DNA of 64,000 bases, from contig NZ_MVDI01000003.1 in NCBI RefSeq assembly GCF_002939305.1, positions 186,001 to 250,000 of the forward strand. Reading direction: 5' to 3'. This stretch comes from Chroococcidiopsis sp. TS-821 (GTDB taxonomy: Bacteria; Cyanobacteriota; Cyanobacteriia; Cyanobacteriales; Chroococcidiopsidaceae). Of the stretch, positions 1 through 6,796 are shown one piece after another; within the stretch, counting starts at the first letter, position 1, and every line of letters starts with the position of its first letter. Position numbers and translations under genes: made by a program. The notes below the pieces were generated by a model. It was not told where the DNA came from. It did not search any database and worked only from the letters and a program-made list of their open reading frames with translations.

Positions 1-1954
1 GAGGTACTGCTAATTTGAGTGGTGTTTGTCCGCCAAACTGAATGATGACTCCTACTGGCTTTTCGGTCTCTATGATGTTTAAGACGTCTTCTTTGGTCAG
101 CGGTTCAAAGTAAAGGCGATCGCTTGTATCATAATCTGTCGAAACAGTTTCAGGGTTTGAGTTGACCATAATTGTTTCGTACCCTGCGGCTTTCAGTGCA
201 TAACTGGCATGACAACAGCAATAATCAAACTCAATACCTTGTCCGATGCGGTTAGGACCACCACCTAAAATCATCACTTTTTGTTTATCCGATGGTTGTA
301 CTTCGGATTCTTCTTCGTAGGTGGAGTAGTGATAAGGAGTATACGCCTCGAATTCAGCGGCGCAGGTATCTACTGTTTTGTAAACAGGAATAACACCGAG
401 TTGTTGGCGATAGGTACGTACCTCATCTTCAGTTGTTTTTGTGGCAAACGCGATTTGGCGATCGCTAAATCCCTGACGCTTTACTGCATAAAGTTGCTCT
501 TTTGTCAACTTATGCAGTGGCGTCCGCTTGAGGAATTTCTCTGTTTCGAGCAATTGTTGCATTTTATCCAAGAACCAAGGGTCGATACCCGTCAGTTCGT
601 AAATCTCCTCAATACCTAGTCCTAGCTGCATTGCGTGACGTACCGCAAAGATTCTTTCTGGGTTGGGCGTGCGTAATTGCGCGCGAATTTGTTCGCCACT
701 CGGCAGTTTTTCAGCGCGATCGCATCCCCAGCCAGCGCGTCCGGTTTCGAGCGAGCGCAAAGCTTTTTGGAACGATTCTTGAAACGTCCGTCCAATTGCC
801 ATTGCTTCGCCGACAGACTTCATTTGTGTTGTCAATACAGGTTCCGAACCAGGAAATTTTTCAAACGCAAATCGCGGAATTTTCGTGACGACATAATCAA
901 TCGTTGGTTCGAATGACGCGGGGGTTTTCTTAGTGATGTCGTTTTTGATTTCATCCAACGTATAGCCGACGGCTAGTTTGGCGGCGAATTTAGCGATCGG
1001 GAAACCTGTGGCTTTAGACGCCAAAGCTGAACTGCGCGAGACGCGAGGATTCATTTCAATCACGATTGCTTCGCCATCAACCGGATTCACCGCAAATTGA
1101 ATATTCGAACCACCTGTCTCTACACCAATTTCGCGAATAATCCGAATCGAAGCATCGCGCAGGCGCTGATATTCTTTATCGGTCAAAGTTTGTGCGGGTG
1201 CAACTGTAATCGAATCTCCAGTGTGAATCCCCATCGGATCGAGGTTTTCAATCGAGCAGATAATCACGACATTATCCGCCAAGTCACGCATCACTTCGAG
1301 TTCGTACTCTTTCCAACCGAGGAGTGACTGCTCAATTAAAATTTGGGAAACTGGACTCGCGTCAATTCCCGCTTGCGCCATTGTTTCAAATTCTTCTTGA
1401 TTATAGGCAATTCCGCCACCAGTTCCACCCAGTGTAAAAGCTGGACGAATGATCAGCGGATAGGTACCAATTTGTTTGGCGATCGCTCTTGCTTCATCGA
1501 CTGTGGAAGCGATACCAGAGGGACACACGCCCACTCCGATTTTCTCCATCGCTTGTTTAAAAAGTTGGCGGTCTTCTGCTTTTTCGATTGCGGATAACTT
1601 CGCACCAATCAATTCGACGCCGTATTTTTCTAAAACTCCATTTTTCGACAAAGCTACAGCAATATTAAGTGCAGTTTGTCCGCCCATTGTGGGTAGCAAA
1701 GCTTCAGGGCGTTCTTTCTCGATAATTTTCTCGACTATTTCCGGTGTTAGCGGCTCAATATATGTTCTATCCGCTGTTTCCGGATCGGTCATAATCGTTG
1801 CTGGATTTGAGTTCACCAGCACCACCTGATATCCTTCTTCGCGGAGAGCTTTACAGGCTTGCGTACCGGAGTAATCAAACTCGCAAGCTTGTCCAATCAC
1901 AATTGGACCGGAACCAAGCAATAGAATTTTATGGATATCGTCACGGCGGGGCAT
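1..1954 (-). CDS. carB: carbamoyl-phosphate synthase large subunit, C-terminal part missing
   Basis: CarB makes carbamoyl phosphate from bicarbonate, ATP and ammonia supplied by CarA, feeding arginine and pyrimidine synthesis. About 651 codons are present, starting at [10 protein letters not shown]; the rest lies beyond the left edge. The first ATP-grasp unit is recognisable by [17 protein letters not shown] near the start, the [10 protein letters not shown] segment and [15 protein letters not shown]. The oligomerisation region follows (for example [10 protein letters not shown]). The second synthetase unit begins with [15 protein letters not shown] and reaches [10 protein letters not shown] at the edge. 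The internal duplication and its order are diagnostic of CarB, which is normally about 1080 residues. No neighbour on the left is visible; the next gene, dps, is on the same strand 226 bases upstream. Confidence 0.97.
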   Translation of the reverse strand, partial: MPRRDDIHKILLLGSGPIVIGQACEFDYSGTQACKALREEGYQVVLVNSNPATIMTDPETADRTYIEPLTPEIVEKIIEKERPEALLPTMGGQTALNIAVALSKNGVLEKYGVELIGAKLSAIEKAEDRQLFKQAMEKIGVGVCPSGIASTVDEARAIAKQIGTYPLIIRPAFTLGGTGGGIAYNQEEFETMAQAGIDASPVSQILIEQSLLGWKEYELEVMRDLADNVVIICSIENLDPMGIHTGDSITVAPAQTLTDKEYQRLRDASIRIIREIGVETGGSNIQFAVNPVDGEAIVIEMNPRVSRSSALASKATGFPIAKFAAKLAVGYTLDEIKNDITKKTPASFEPTIDYVVTKIPRFAFEKFPGSEPVLTTQMKSVGEAMAIGRTFQESFQKALRSLETGRAGWGCDRAEKLPSGEQIRAQLRTPNPERIFAVRHAMQLGLGIEEIYELTGIDPWFLDKMQQLLETEKFLKRTPLHKLTKEQLYAVKRQGFSDRQIAFATKTTEDEVRTYRQQLGVIPVYKTVDTCAAEFEAYTPYHYSTYEEESEVQPSDKQKVMILGGGPNRIGQGIEFDYCCCHASYALKAAGYETIMVNSNPETVSTDYDTSDRLYFEPLTKEDVLNIIETEKPVGVIIQFGGQTPLKLAVP

Positions 1955-2059
1955 AGTCTTTCTACCTAGAGAAGGAAATTTTGAATCCTGATTATTTTAA
2001 GCGGCAATGCCCCTATTAATTGTGGTTTATTTAGCAAGTTTTCCAAGATTTGATGACTT

Positions 2060-2180
2060 AAGGAAGAAAGCAGGGGAGCAGAGGGGCTTCAGGTGTAGGG
2101 GAGAAAAGTTACTATTGGCGGAGGACTAGTGACTAGTTGTTAGCCACTCTTGTCACTCACTAACCACTAGCCACTAACCA
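2060..2180. repeat. degenerate heptanucleotide repeats and GGGAGCAGAGG-type repeat
   Basis: Between carB and dps the sequence has an AGCAGGGGAGCAGAGG segment and then a run of variants of the 7-mers ACTAGTG, TAGCCAC and AACCACT. The same vocabulary recurs near 39510, 40500, 40740, 46610-46770, 54430 and 55025. This matches the degenerate short tandem repeats well known from cyanobacterial intergenic DNA. No coding potential is seen. Confidence 0.6.
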
Positions 2181-2738
2181 CTAGTTACTATTCCCGTTAC
2201 CCATAAAGCCCAAGGTGAGACTGTCATGAGCCAGGAAGTGCGCTAAGTGATAGGCTCTTTCTTCAGTTTCCAGTAAAATCTTTTCGTAAAGGTAGCGCGT
2301 GGCGCGATCGCCTAGACTTTCGGCTTGGGCTGCTTGACGGCGAATCAAAGCAATAATGGCTTGTTCCGCAGCTAAGTCGTGTTCGACCATTTGACGACAC
2401 GAGAACACCCCATCCGGTTCTTGTTCAAAGCAGCAGAGTTCCGCCAACTTGCTAAATGTTGCAGCAGGGACACCGCCAATACCATCGAGACGTTCGCCAA
2501 TGTCATGAACGTGTTCTTGAACTTCGTCGTAGCTTTCGTTGAAAAATTGATGTAGCTGGTAGAATTCTGCGCCTTCAACAACAAAATGGTGTTTTTGATA
2601 TTGAATGTACAAAGCCTGGAAGCTAGCTAAGGCGGCGTTCAAGCCCTCGCAAATTGGCTCTGTTACTGAGCGATCTAGCAGGACGGGGTTATCGTAAACC
2701 TGCCCAAAGTTACGTAATACAGTTTGAGCTTCAGCCAT
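2181..2738 (-). CDS. dps: Dps family ferritin-like protein with a His-type ferroxidase site
   Basis: Dps proteins form dodecamers that oxidise and store iron, using hydrogen peroxide or oxygen, and protect DNA. The protein is 185 residues from the ATG at 2738, which has AGAGGAG just upstream; an upstream in-frame ATG at 2777 lacks this. The ferroxidase region reads HHFVVEG (H50, H51), FYQLHQFF (H63) and [12 protein letters not shown] (H78, E82). In classical Dps the residue four before the Glu is Asp; here it is His. Such His-type centres are reported for some cyanobacterial Dps proteins (DpsA of Thermosynechococcus, NpDps4 of Nostoc). The gene stands alone, and regulation by iron or oxidative stress is family knowledge only. 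Confidence 0.9.
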   Translation of the reverse strand: MAEAQTVLRNFGQVYDNPVLLDRSVTEPICEGLNAALASFQALYIQYQKHHFVVEGAEFYQLHQFFNESYDEVQEHVHDIGERLDGIGGVPAATFSKLAELCCFEQEPDGVFSCRQMVEHDLAAEQAIIALIRRQAAQAESLGDRATRYLYEKILLETEERAYHLAHFLAHDSLTLGFMGNGNSN

Positions 2739-2997
2739 ATTTCTCCTCTCTTTTTGAGCATTGTATTTTGGAAACACGTCCGCTCAATGTAGCATCCTGT
2801 ACCATTCTAGTGCCTCGCAACCGCTGCGATCGTTGCGATCGCTTTACTTTAGCGTTTACAAAGTCTTCACATCCCGCCTGATTTGCTTTTTTTTCGCAAA
2901 TATTTTGAGAATTATTCGCAGTTAATGTATTCTAGATTTAAAGTTAAATTTTTCCTGCGTTCGATCGCAATCGGTTGGGTTCACTTAACGGAGATAT

Positions 2998-3258
2998 ATG
3001 GAGGAAATTGTCTTGGCGTCGGGGGTTGGTCTGAATGTCGACGAGATGGTGGAGGTGAACTGCGTAAATAGATGGCAAATCTACCAAAGGTTACAAGAGC
3101 TCGAAATTCCTTGTTGGTGTGCCACTAATCAACCACTACGAGTTCGCGTTGTTGATGTTACTACCGCCATTCAACTTTGGAGTGTATCAAAACAATTCAA
3201 GATGTCCCGTCGCGATTTGCTCTGTTGGTTAGAACGCTGTTGGGAACAAGATTTTTAA
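2998..3258 (+). CDS. conserved cyanobacterial hypothetical protein, 86 aa
   Basis: A small soluble protein with no signal peptide or membrane segment. It contains VNCVNRWQIYQRLQELEIPC and then QPLRVRV and IQLWSVSKQF, a pattern I recall from short cyanobacterial hypothetical proteins, but no domain name can be given. Two cysteines close together (CWC) occur in the middle. The ATG at 2998 has GGAG about six bases upstream. It lies 28 bases before the [2Fe-2S] protein gene on the same strand, so the two are probably co-transcribed. Function unknown. Confidence 0.75.
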   Translation: MEEIVLASGVGLNVDEMVEVNCVNRWQIYQRLQELEIPCWCATNQPLRVRVVDVTTAIQLWSVSKQFKMSRRDLLCWLERCWEQDF

Positions 3259-3286
3259 GACACTTTCAATAAAAAGGTAACTTGAC

Positions 3287-3916
3287 ATGGGTAAATTCAA
3301 AAGTAAAAAAGTATCAGATTTTACGTTGGAAGGACGGTTTTTAAATTTCATTTTAGAAGATGGTTACAAGCTTAAATACTTGCGTATCGCAAGTGCAGAA
3401 GGAGAATACTGGATTAAACCCTGCAAAGAGCTGCGGAAACAAGAGTTGCAATTAGTACCTGGTGATTGGGTGCAAGTACTAGGCGAGCGCAAGCTTGATT
3501 TAAAAACTGGCAAACTCAAACTCAAAGCCGCACAAGTTACGCGCACGACACCTCACGCGTCAGAAACTGCGGCTTCTCCAAAAGTAGCACCAAGCAAAAA
3601 GAAAGCAAGTATCTTAGTTTGTCAAAAGTCCAGCTGTATGAAGCGGGGCGGGACAGCAGTTTGTCAAGCATTACAAGCAACTTTAAGCGATCGCGGTTTA
3701 GAAAACGAAGTTGCTATTAAAGGTACAGGTTGCCTCAAACAGTGCAAAGCAGGTCCCAATATAGTTATGCCCGATAAAACCCGTTATAGTCGCATTCAAG
3801 CCGCAGAAATTCCCCAAGTTATTGACAAACACTTTGCAGCTGCGTGTAATGCGTCAAAAGCAGATTCAGAGGTAATCTCAGCGAATGTAACAGAAGTTTT
3901 AGTATCTGCTAGTTGA
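3287..3916 (+). CDS. thioredoxin-like [2Fe-2S] ferredoxin domain protein
   Basis: A 209-residue cytoplasmic protein in two parts. Residues 1-90 are a basic, beta-rich module (FTLEGRFLNFI, LVPGDWVQVLGE) resembling an OB or barrel fold. After a Lys/Ala/Ser linker, residues 105-185 are a thioredoxin-like [2Fe-2S] domain of the kind found in NuoE/HoxE and free (2Fe-2S) ferredoxins. Its ligands fit the spacing C-x4-C (VCQKSSCMKRGG) followed by C in GTGCLKQCKAGPN. The reaction is not known; electron transfer is the likely role. It follows the 86-residue gene closely. The last 25 residues are a low-conservation tail. Confidence 0.85.
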   Translation: MGKFKSKKVSDFTLEGRFLNFILEDGYKLKYLRIASAEGEYWIKPCKELRKQELQLVPGDWVQVLGERKLDLKTGKLKLKAAQVTRTTPHASETAASPKVAPSKKKASILVCQKSSCMKRGGTAVCQALQATLSDRGLENEVAIKGTGCLKQCKAGPNIVMPDKTRYSRIQAAEIPQVIDKHFAAACNASKADSEVISANVTEVLVSAS

Positions 3917-4275
3917 GAATATATCGCGAGTAATTGAGAACAGAATAATTCAAATTAATTTTCAGCCTAATTAAATCTTGAATTTTGTGTGGGTGACGCG
4001 ATCGCTGGTCATCTGTAATGTTGTGCTTCATCAGGCTGAAATTTTCGGGTTGCGCTACGTGCGATCGCCTAACGCAATGTGAATAGCCAAATATCAAATT
4101 GGTTGCTTCTGGGCGAACAAATGCAGAAATTGGCAAGAAAATTTAGATTCCTCAGAATTCAGGAAAGCAAGCTTTGAAGCAAATATTTCGTAAGCTTGAA
4201 GTTTCGTCGCGCGCGCAGTTGTTTGCAACAAGATCGTGACGTGTTAAGCGTAGAATCTCAATACTTATTTAACAA
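3917..4275. other. gene-free stretch between the [2Fe-2S] gene and an IS remnant
   Basis: No convincing gene is seen on either strand. A 9-base inverted repeat, TTTCAGCCT at 3960-3968 and AGGCTGAAA at 4033-4041, encloses 64 bases. It could be a trace of mobile DNA or chance. Two HIP1-type sites are present. Confidence 0.5.
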
Positions 4276-4436
4276 TTGAAGATCAAACCTGCGGGTGCGA
4301 TAGTCTATGTCGATGAAGCAGGCATCGATAATCGGGACGACTACCCATTTGGATGCGGCAGCGCTGCGATGAGTTTGAGAACTTTGGTGATTGTGTCGAT
4401 GCTGCCTTCAAGTATTGTCCTAATCTACTTGCGTAG
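4276..4436 (+). pseudogene. IS630-family transposase remnant with internal deletion
   Basis: The frame from 4276 reads KIKPAGAIVYVDEAGIDNRDDYPFG, which matches the segment around the second catalytic Asp of IS630/Tc1-mariner transposases (the VDE-x-G motif followed by R-DYP-G). From 4368, in another frame, DEFENFGDCVDAAFKYCPN and a TAG at 4434 match the carboxyl end of the same family. The roughly 90 residues expected between these blocks, including the final catalytic acid, are gone. No intact amino-terminal part is seen, because a stop lies directly upstream. The remnant sits next to the ABC transporter gene with atypical codon use. Confidence 0.7.
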
Positions 4437-4604
4437 AGCTATACTATCGAAACCGTACGCCTGTGGATGAGGATTCTGTAGAGTTTTCCTTTCCCAAGTG
4501 AGGAAAGAAACGATGTTTTTAAACGGTGTCTTGATCATCAAACGTCCCCTGTAGGCTTTGCTACCATTGCACCATGATTTTTTATTTTTTGAATTCATAG
4601 TGTT

Positions 4605-6398
4605 ATGGTTCGAGCCGATCGTCCTGTTGTTGAACGTTTTAGCCGCGTTGATCGCCGCCTGTTGAAGCAATTTTGGGCGATCGCCAAGCTGTACTGGTTT
4701 TCGGAAGAACGGTGGAAAGCGCGGGGAATACTAGCCCTGCTGCTCGTTTTGCTGATCTCCTTCACCGTGATGAATGCGGTACTCAATTTCGTTGGGCGCG
4801 ATTTTTTCACAGCTTTGTCTGAACGCAACGTGCCAGAGTTTTACCGGATGGTCTTAATTTACTTTGGCGTGTTTGTAGTTGCGATTCCAGTTAGCGTTTT
4901 TTATGTGTATGTGCGCGATAAGCTCGGTTTGTACTGGCGACAGTGGTTGACAACATACTTCCTCGATCGCTACTTCCACAACCGAGCTTACTACGATATC
5001 AACGCCATCAGTGCGATCGACAACCCAGATCAGCGGATTTCCGAAGATATTCGCGCCTTCACGGTGAGTAGTCTGCGCTTTCTGACGACGATCGTCTTTT
5101 CCGCTAGCCAGCTTATTGCCTTTTCTGGCATCCTCTGGTCAATTTCTATTCCTCTGGTGCTGGTGCTGGTAGGCTATGCAGCAGTGGGAACCATTGGGAC
5201 GGTCTGGTTTGGGAAGCGGTTGATTGGGTTGAACTATAACCAATTGCGGCGGGAAGCCGACTTCCGGTATGGACTGGTTCGCGTCCGAGATAATGCCGAA
5301 TCGATCGCTTTTTACCGAGGGGAAGAACAGGAATCCAATCAAGTGAAACGTCGCTTTTCTGAAGCTATTCGCAACTTTAATTTCTTGATTGGCTGGCAGC
5401 GAAACCTGAATTTCTTCACCACGGGCTACGATTACCTGATTATCGTTCTGCCGTTTCTGGTGATGGCTCCTCTGTACTTCGCCGAACAGGTGGAGTTTGG
5501 AGTGGTAACGCAGGCGAACAGTGCCTTCAGTCAGGTATTGAGTGCCGTATCGGTGATTGTGGTGCAGTTTGAATCCCTGAGTGCCTTTGCGGCAGGCATC
5601 CGCCGACTGGCTGCTTTCTATGAAACCCTGGACACCCTGGCGGACGAGCAACCTCAGCGCGATTCCGTCACCGATACTGCTCTTTCCACGATAAATACCG
5701 AAACCGATTCTCGCCTGGCGATCGAAAACCTGACCCTGCTGACTCCCAACCGCCAGCGCACCCTGGTACAAAACCTGTCCATGTCGTTGCAGCCCAGAGA
5801 AGGATTGCTGATTGTTGGTCAGAGCGGCGTGGGGAAAAGCTCTTTGCTACGGGCGATCGCTGGACTCTGGAAAGCGGGAACGGGCAAGATTGTTTGTCCG
5901 GAATCGAGCGAAATGCTATTTTTGCCTCAGCGTCCGTATATGATCCTGGGATCGTTACGGGAACAGTTGCTTTATCCTAATACAGATGTTCAGTTTGACA
6001 ATGATAAACTGATGCAGGTGCTGGAGCAGGTGAATTTAGCTGATCTGCCCGATCGCGTGTCTGGTTTTGATATAGAACTGGACTGGAGTAACCTCCTGTC
6101 TTTGGGAGAACAACAGCGGTTGGCGATCGCCCGAATGTTGCTCACCCGTCCCCGCTATGCCATCCTGGATGAGGCAACGAGTGCGTTAGATCTGAAAAAC
6201 GAATCACTGATTTATCAGAAAATTAGAGAAACGGCTGCCATCTATATTAGCGTTGGTCATCGTGCTAGCCTATTGCGCTACCACGAGCATGTCCTTAAGC
6301 TAGAGAGTGAAAACCAATGGCAACTTCTCCCCACCGATCAGTTTGTGGAGGGGATGAAAGCGGATGTGGAGTCCGATATAAGCCTGACAGTAGGATAA
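4605..6398 (+). CDS. ABC transporter, fused permease and ATPase (SbmA/BacA-like, ABC_membrane_2)
   Basis: A 597-residue fused half-transporter. The amino-terminal 330 residues hold about six membrane segments with the sequence style of the SbmA/BacA/YddA family (WRQWLTTYFLDRYFHNRAYY; NPDQRISEDI), which imports peptides or vitamin B12-like compounds in other bacteria. The ATPase domain has Walker A GQSGVGKS at 405-412, signature LSLGEQQR at 498-505 and Walker B ILDEATSALD with D522 and E523, so it looks active. The substrate cannot be read. Leucine is often CTG and the third positions are more GC-rich than in flanking genes, which suggests separate ancestry. An IS630 remnant lies upstream and XisH/XisI debris downstream. 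Confidence 0.9.
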   Translation: MVRADRPVVERFSRVDRRLLKQFWAIAKLYWFSEERWKARGILALLLVLLISFTVMNAVLNFVGRDFFTALSERNVPEFYRMVLIYFGVFVVAIPVSVFYVYVRDKLGLYWRQWLTTYFLDRYFHNRAYYDINAISAIDNPDQRISEDIRAFTVSSLRFLTTIVFSASQLIAFSGILWSISIPLVLVLVGYAAVGTIGTVWFGKRLIGLNYNQLRREADFRYGLVRVRDNAESIAFYRGEEQESNQVKRRFSEAIRNFNFLIGWQRNLNFFTTGYDYLIIVLPFLVMAPLYFAEQVEFGVVTQANSAFSQVLSAVSVIVVQFESLSAFAAGIRRLAAFYETLDTLADEQPQRDSVTDTALSTINTETDSRLAIENLTLLTPNRQRTLVQNLSMSLQPREGLLIVGQSGVGKSSLLRAIAGLWKAGTGKIVCPESSEMLFLPQRPYMILGSLREQLLYPNTDVQFDNDKLMQVLEQVNLADLPDRVSGFDIELDWSNLLSLGEQQRLAIARMLLTRPRYAILDEATSALDLKNESLIYQKIRETAAIYISVGHRASLLRYHEHVLKLESENQWQLLPTDQFVEGMKADVESDISLTVG

Positions 6399-6644
6399 CT
6401 CAGGTTTTCCTTCCCAAAGTACGAGCAGACTTGTGTACGTTAGCCTTGGCAACAGAGGTGCTGAACTGTACCTTTGACAAACTACGAGAGGGGCGATTAA
6501 AGGTCAATGAAATATTCGCCTCAGTAACTCTTCCCTATCGTTAACTGCACCAATGCTTCTTTCTGCCTGCACCCGAAACAGTGGATCGTAAAGCTGCGAT
6601 CGCCAGCGACAGTAGAACTTGGTAGCGATCGCGTTCGGAATCTA
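6399..6644. other. degenerate stretch after the ABC transporter
   Basis: On the + strand, about 6400-6544 stays open and encodes a plausible protein-like tail (VRADLCTLALATEV, VNEIFASVTLPYR) without its own start. I could not assign it to a family. It may be debris of another gene. Confidence 0.35.
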
Positions 6645-6743
6645 TCACATTGTTTCCACATCGATTTGACCGCGATCGGGCTTATGGGTGGCATATTCAG
6701 ATATAACTTTTCGCACATGACGATATTTTGCTAGTTTATTCAT
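6570..6743 (-). pseudogene. xisI-like remnant, frameshifted and truncated
   Basis: From the ATG at 6743 the minus strand reads NKLAKYRHVRKVISEYATHK then GQIDVETM and a stop at 6645-6647. Shifting frame gives IDSERDRYQVLLSLA, so the original order was VET-x-DSERDRYQ. This is the amino-terminal block of XisI proteins, the fdxN-element excision controlling factors of heterocyst-forming cyanobacteria, whose paralogues are widespread. The expected remaining 60 or so residues are absent or unrecognisable; the left boundary is approximate. The first codon overlaps the stop of the XisH remnant, as in intact pairs. Confidence 0.6.
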
Positions 6744-6791
6744 CGCACAATCCTTGCTTGTTGCTCATCAAAAACAGCAAATTGATTTGCA
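6742..6791 (-). pseudogene. xisH-like C-terminal remnant
   Basis: Immediately before the XisI-like ATG the minus strand reads NQFAVFDEQQARIVR and stops at TGA, which overlaps that ATG. The pattern (hydrophobic strand, FD, then R/EIV near the end) fits the carboxyl end of XisH proteins. Only about 15-17 codons survive before an in-frame stop. The assignment rests mainly on position next to the XisI remnant. Confidence 0.45.
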
Positions 6792-6796
6792 CTCGC

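Noticed and set aside
281-619. 112-codon + strand ORF in carB
   Set aside because: Opposite to conserved CarB sequence; no homology expected.
5139-5771. 210-codon minus-strand ORF inside the ABC transporter
   Set aside because: Antisense shadow; composition and motif content are not protein-like, while the + frame has full ABC motifs.
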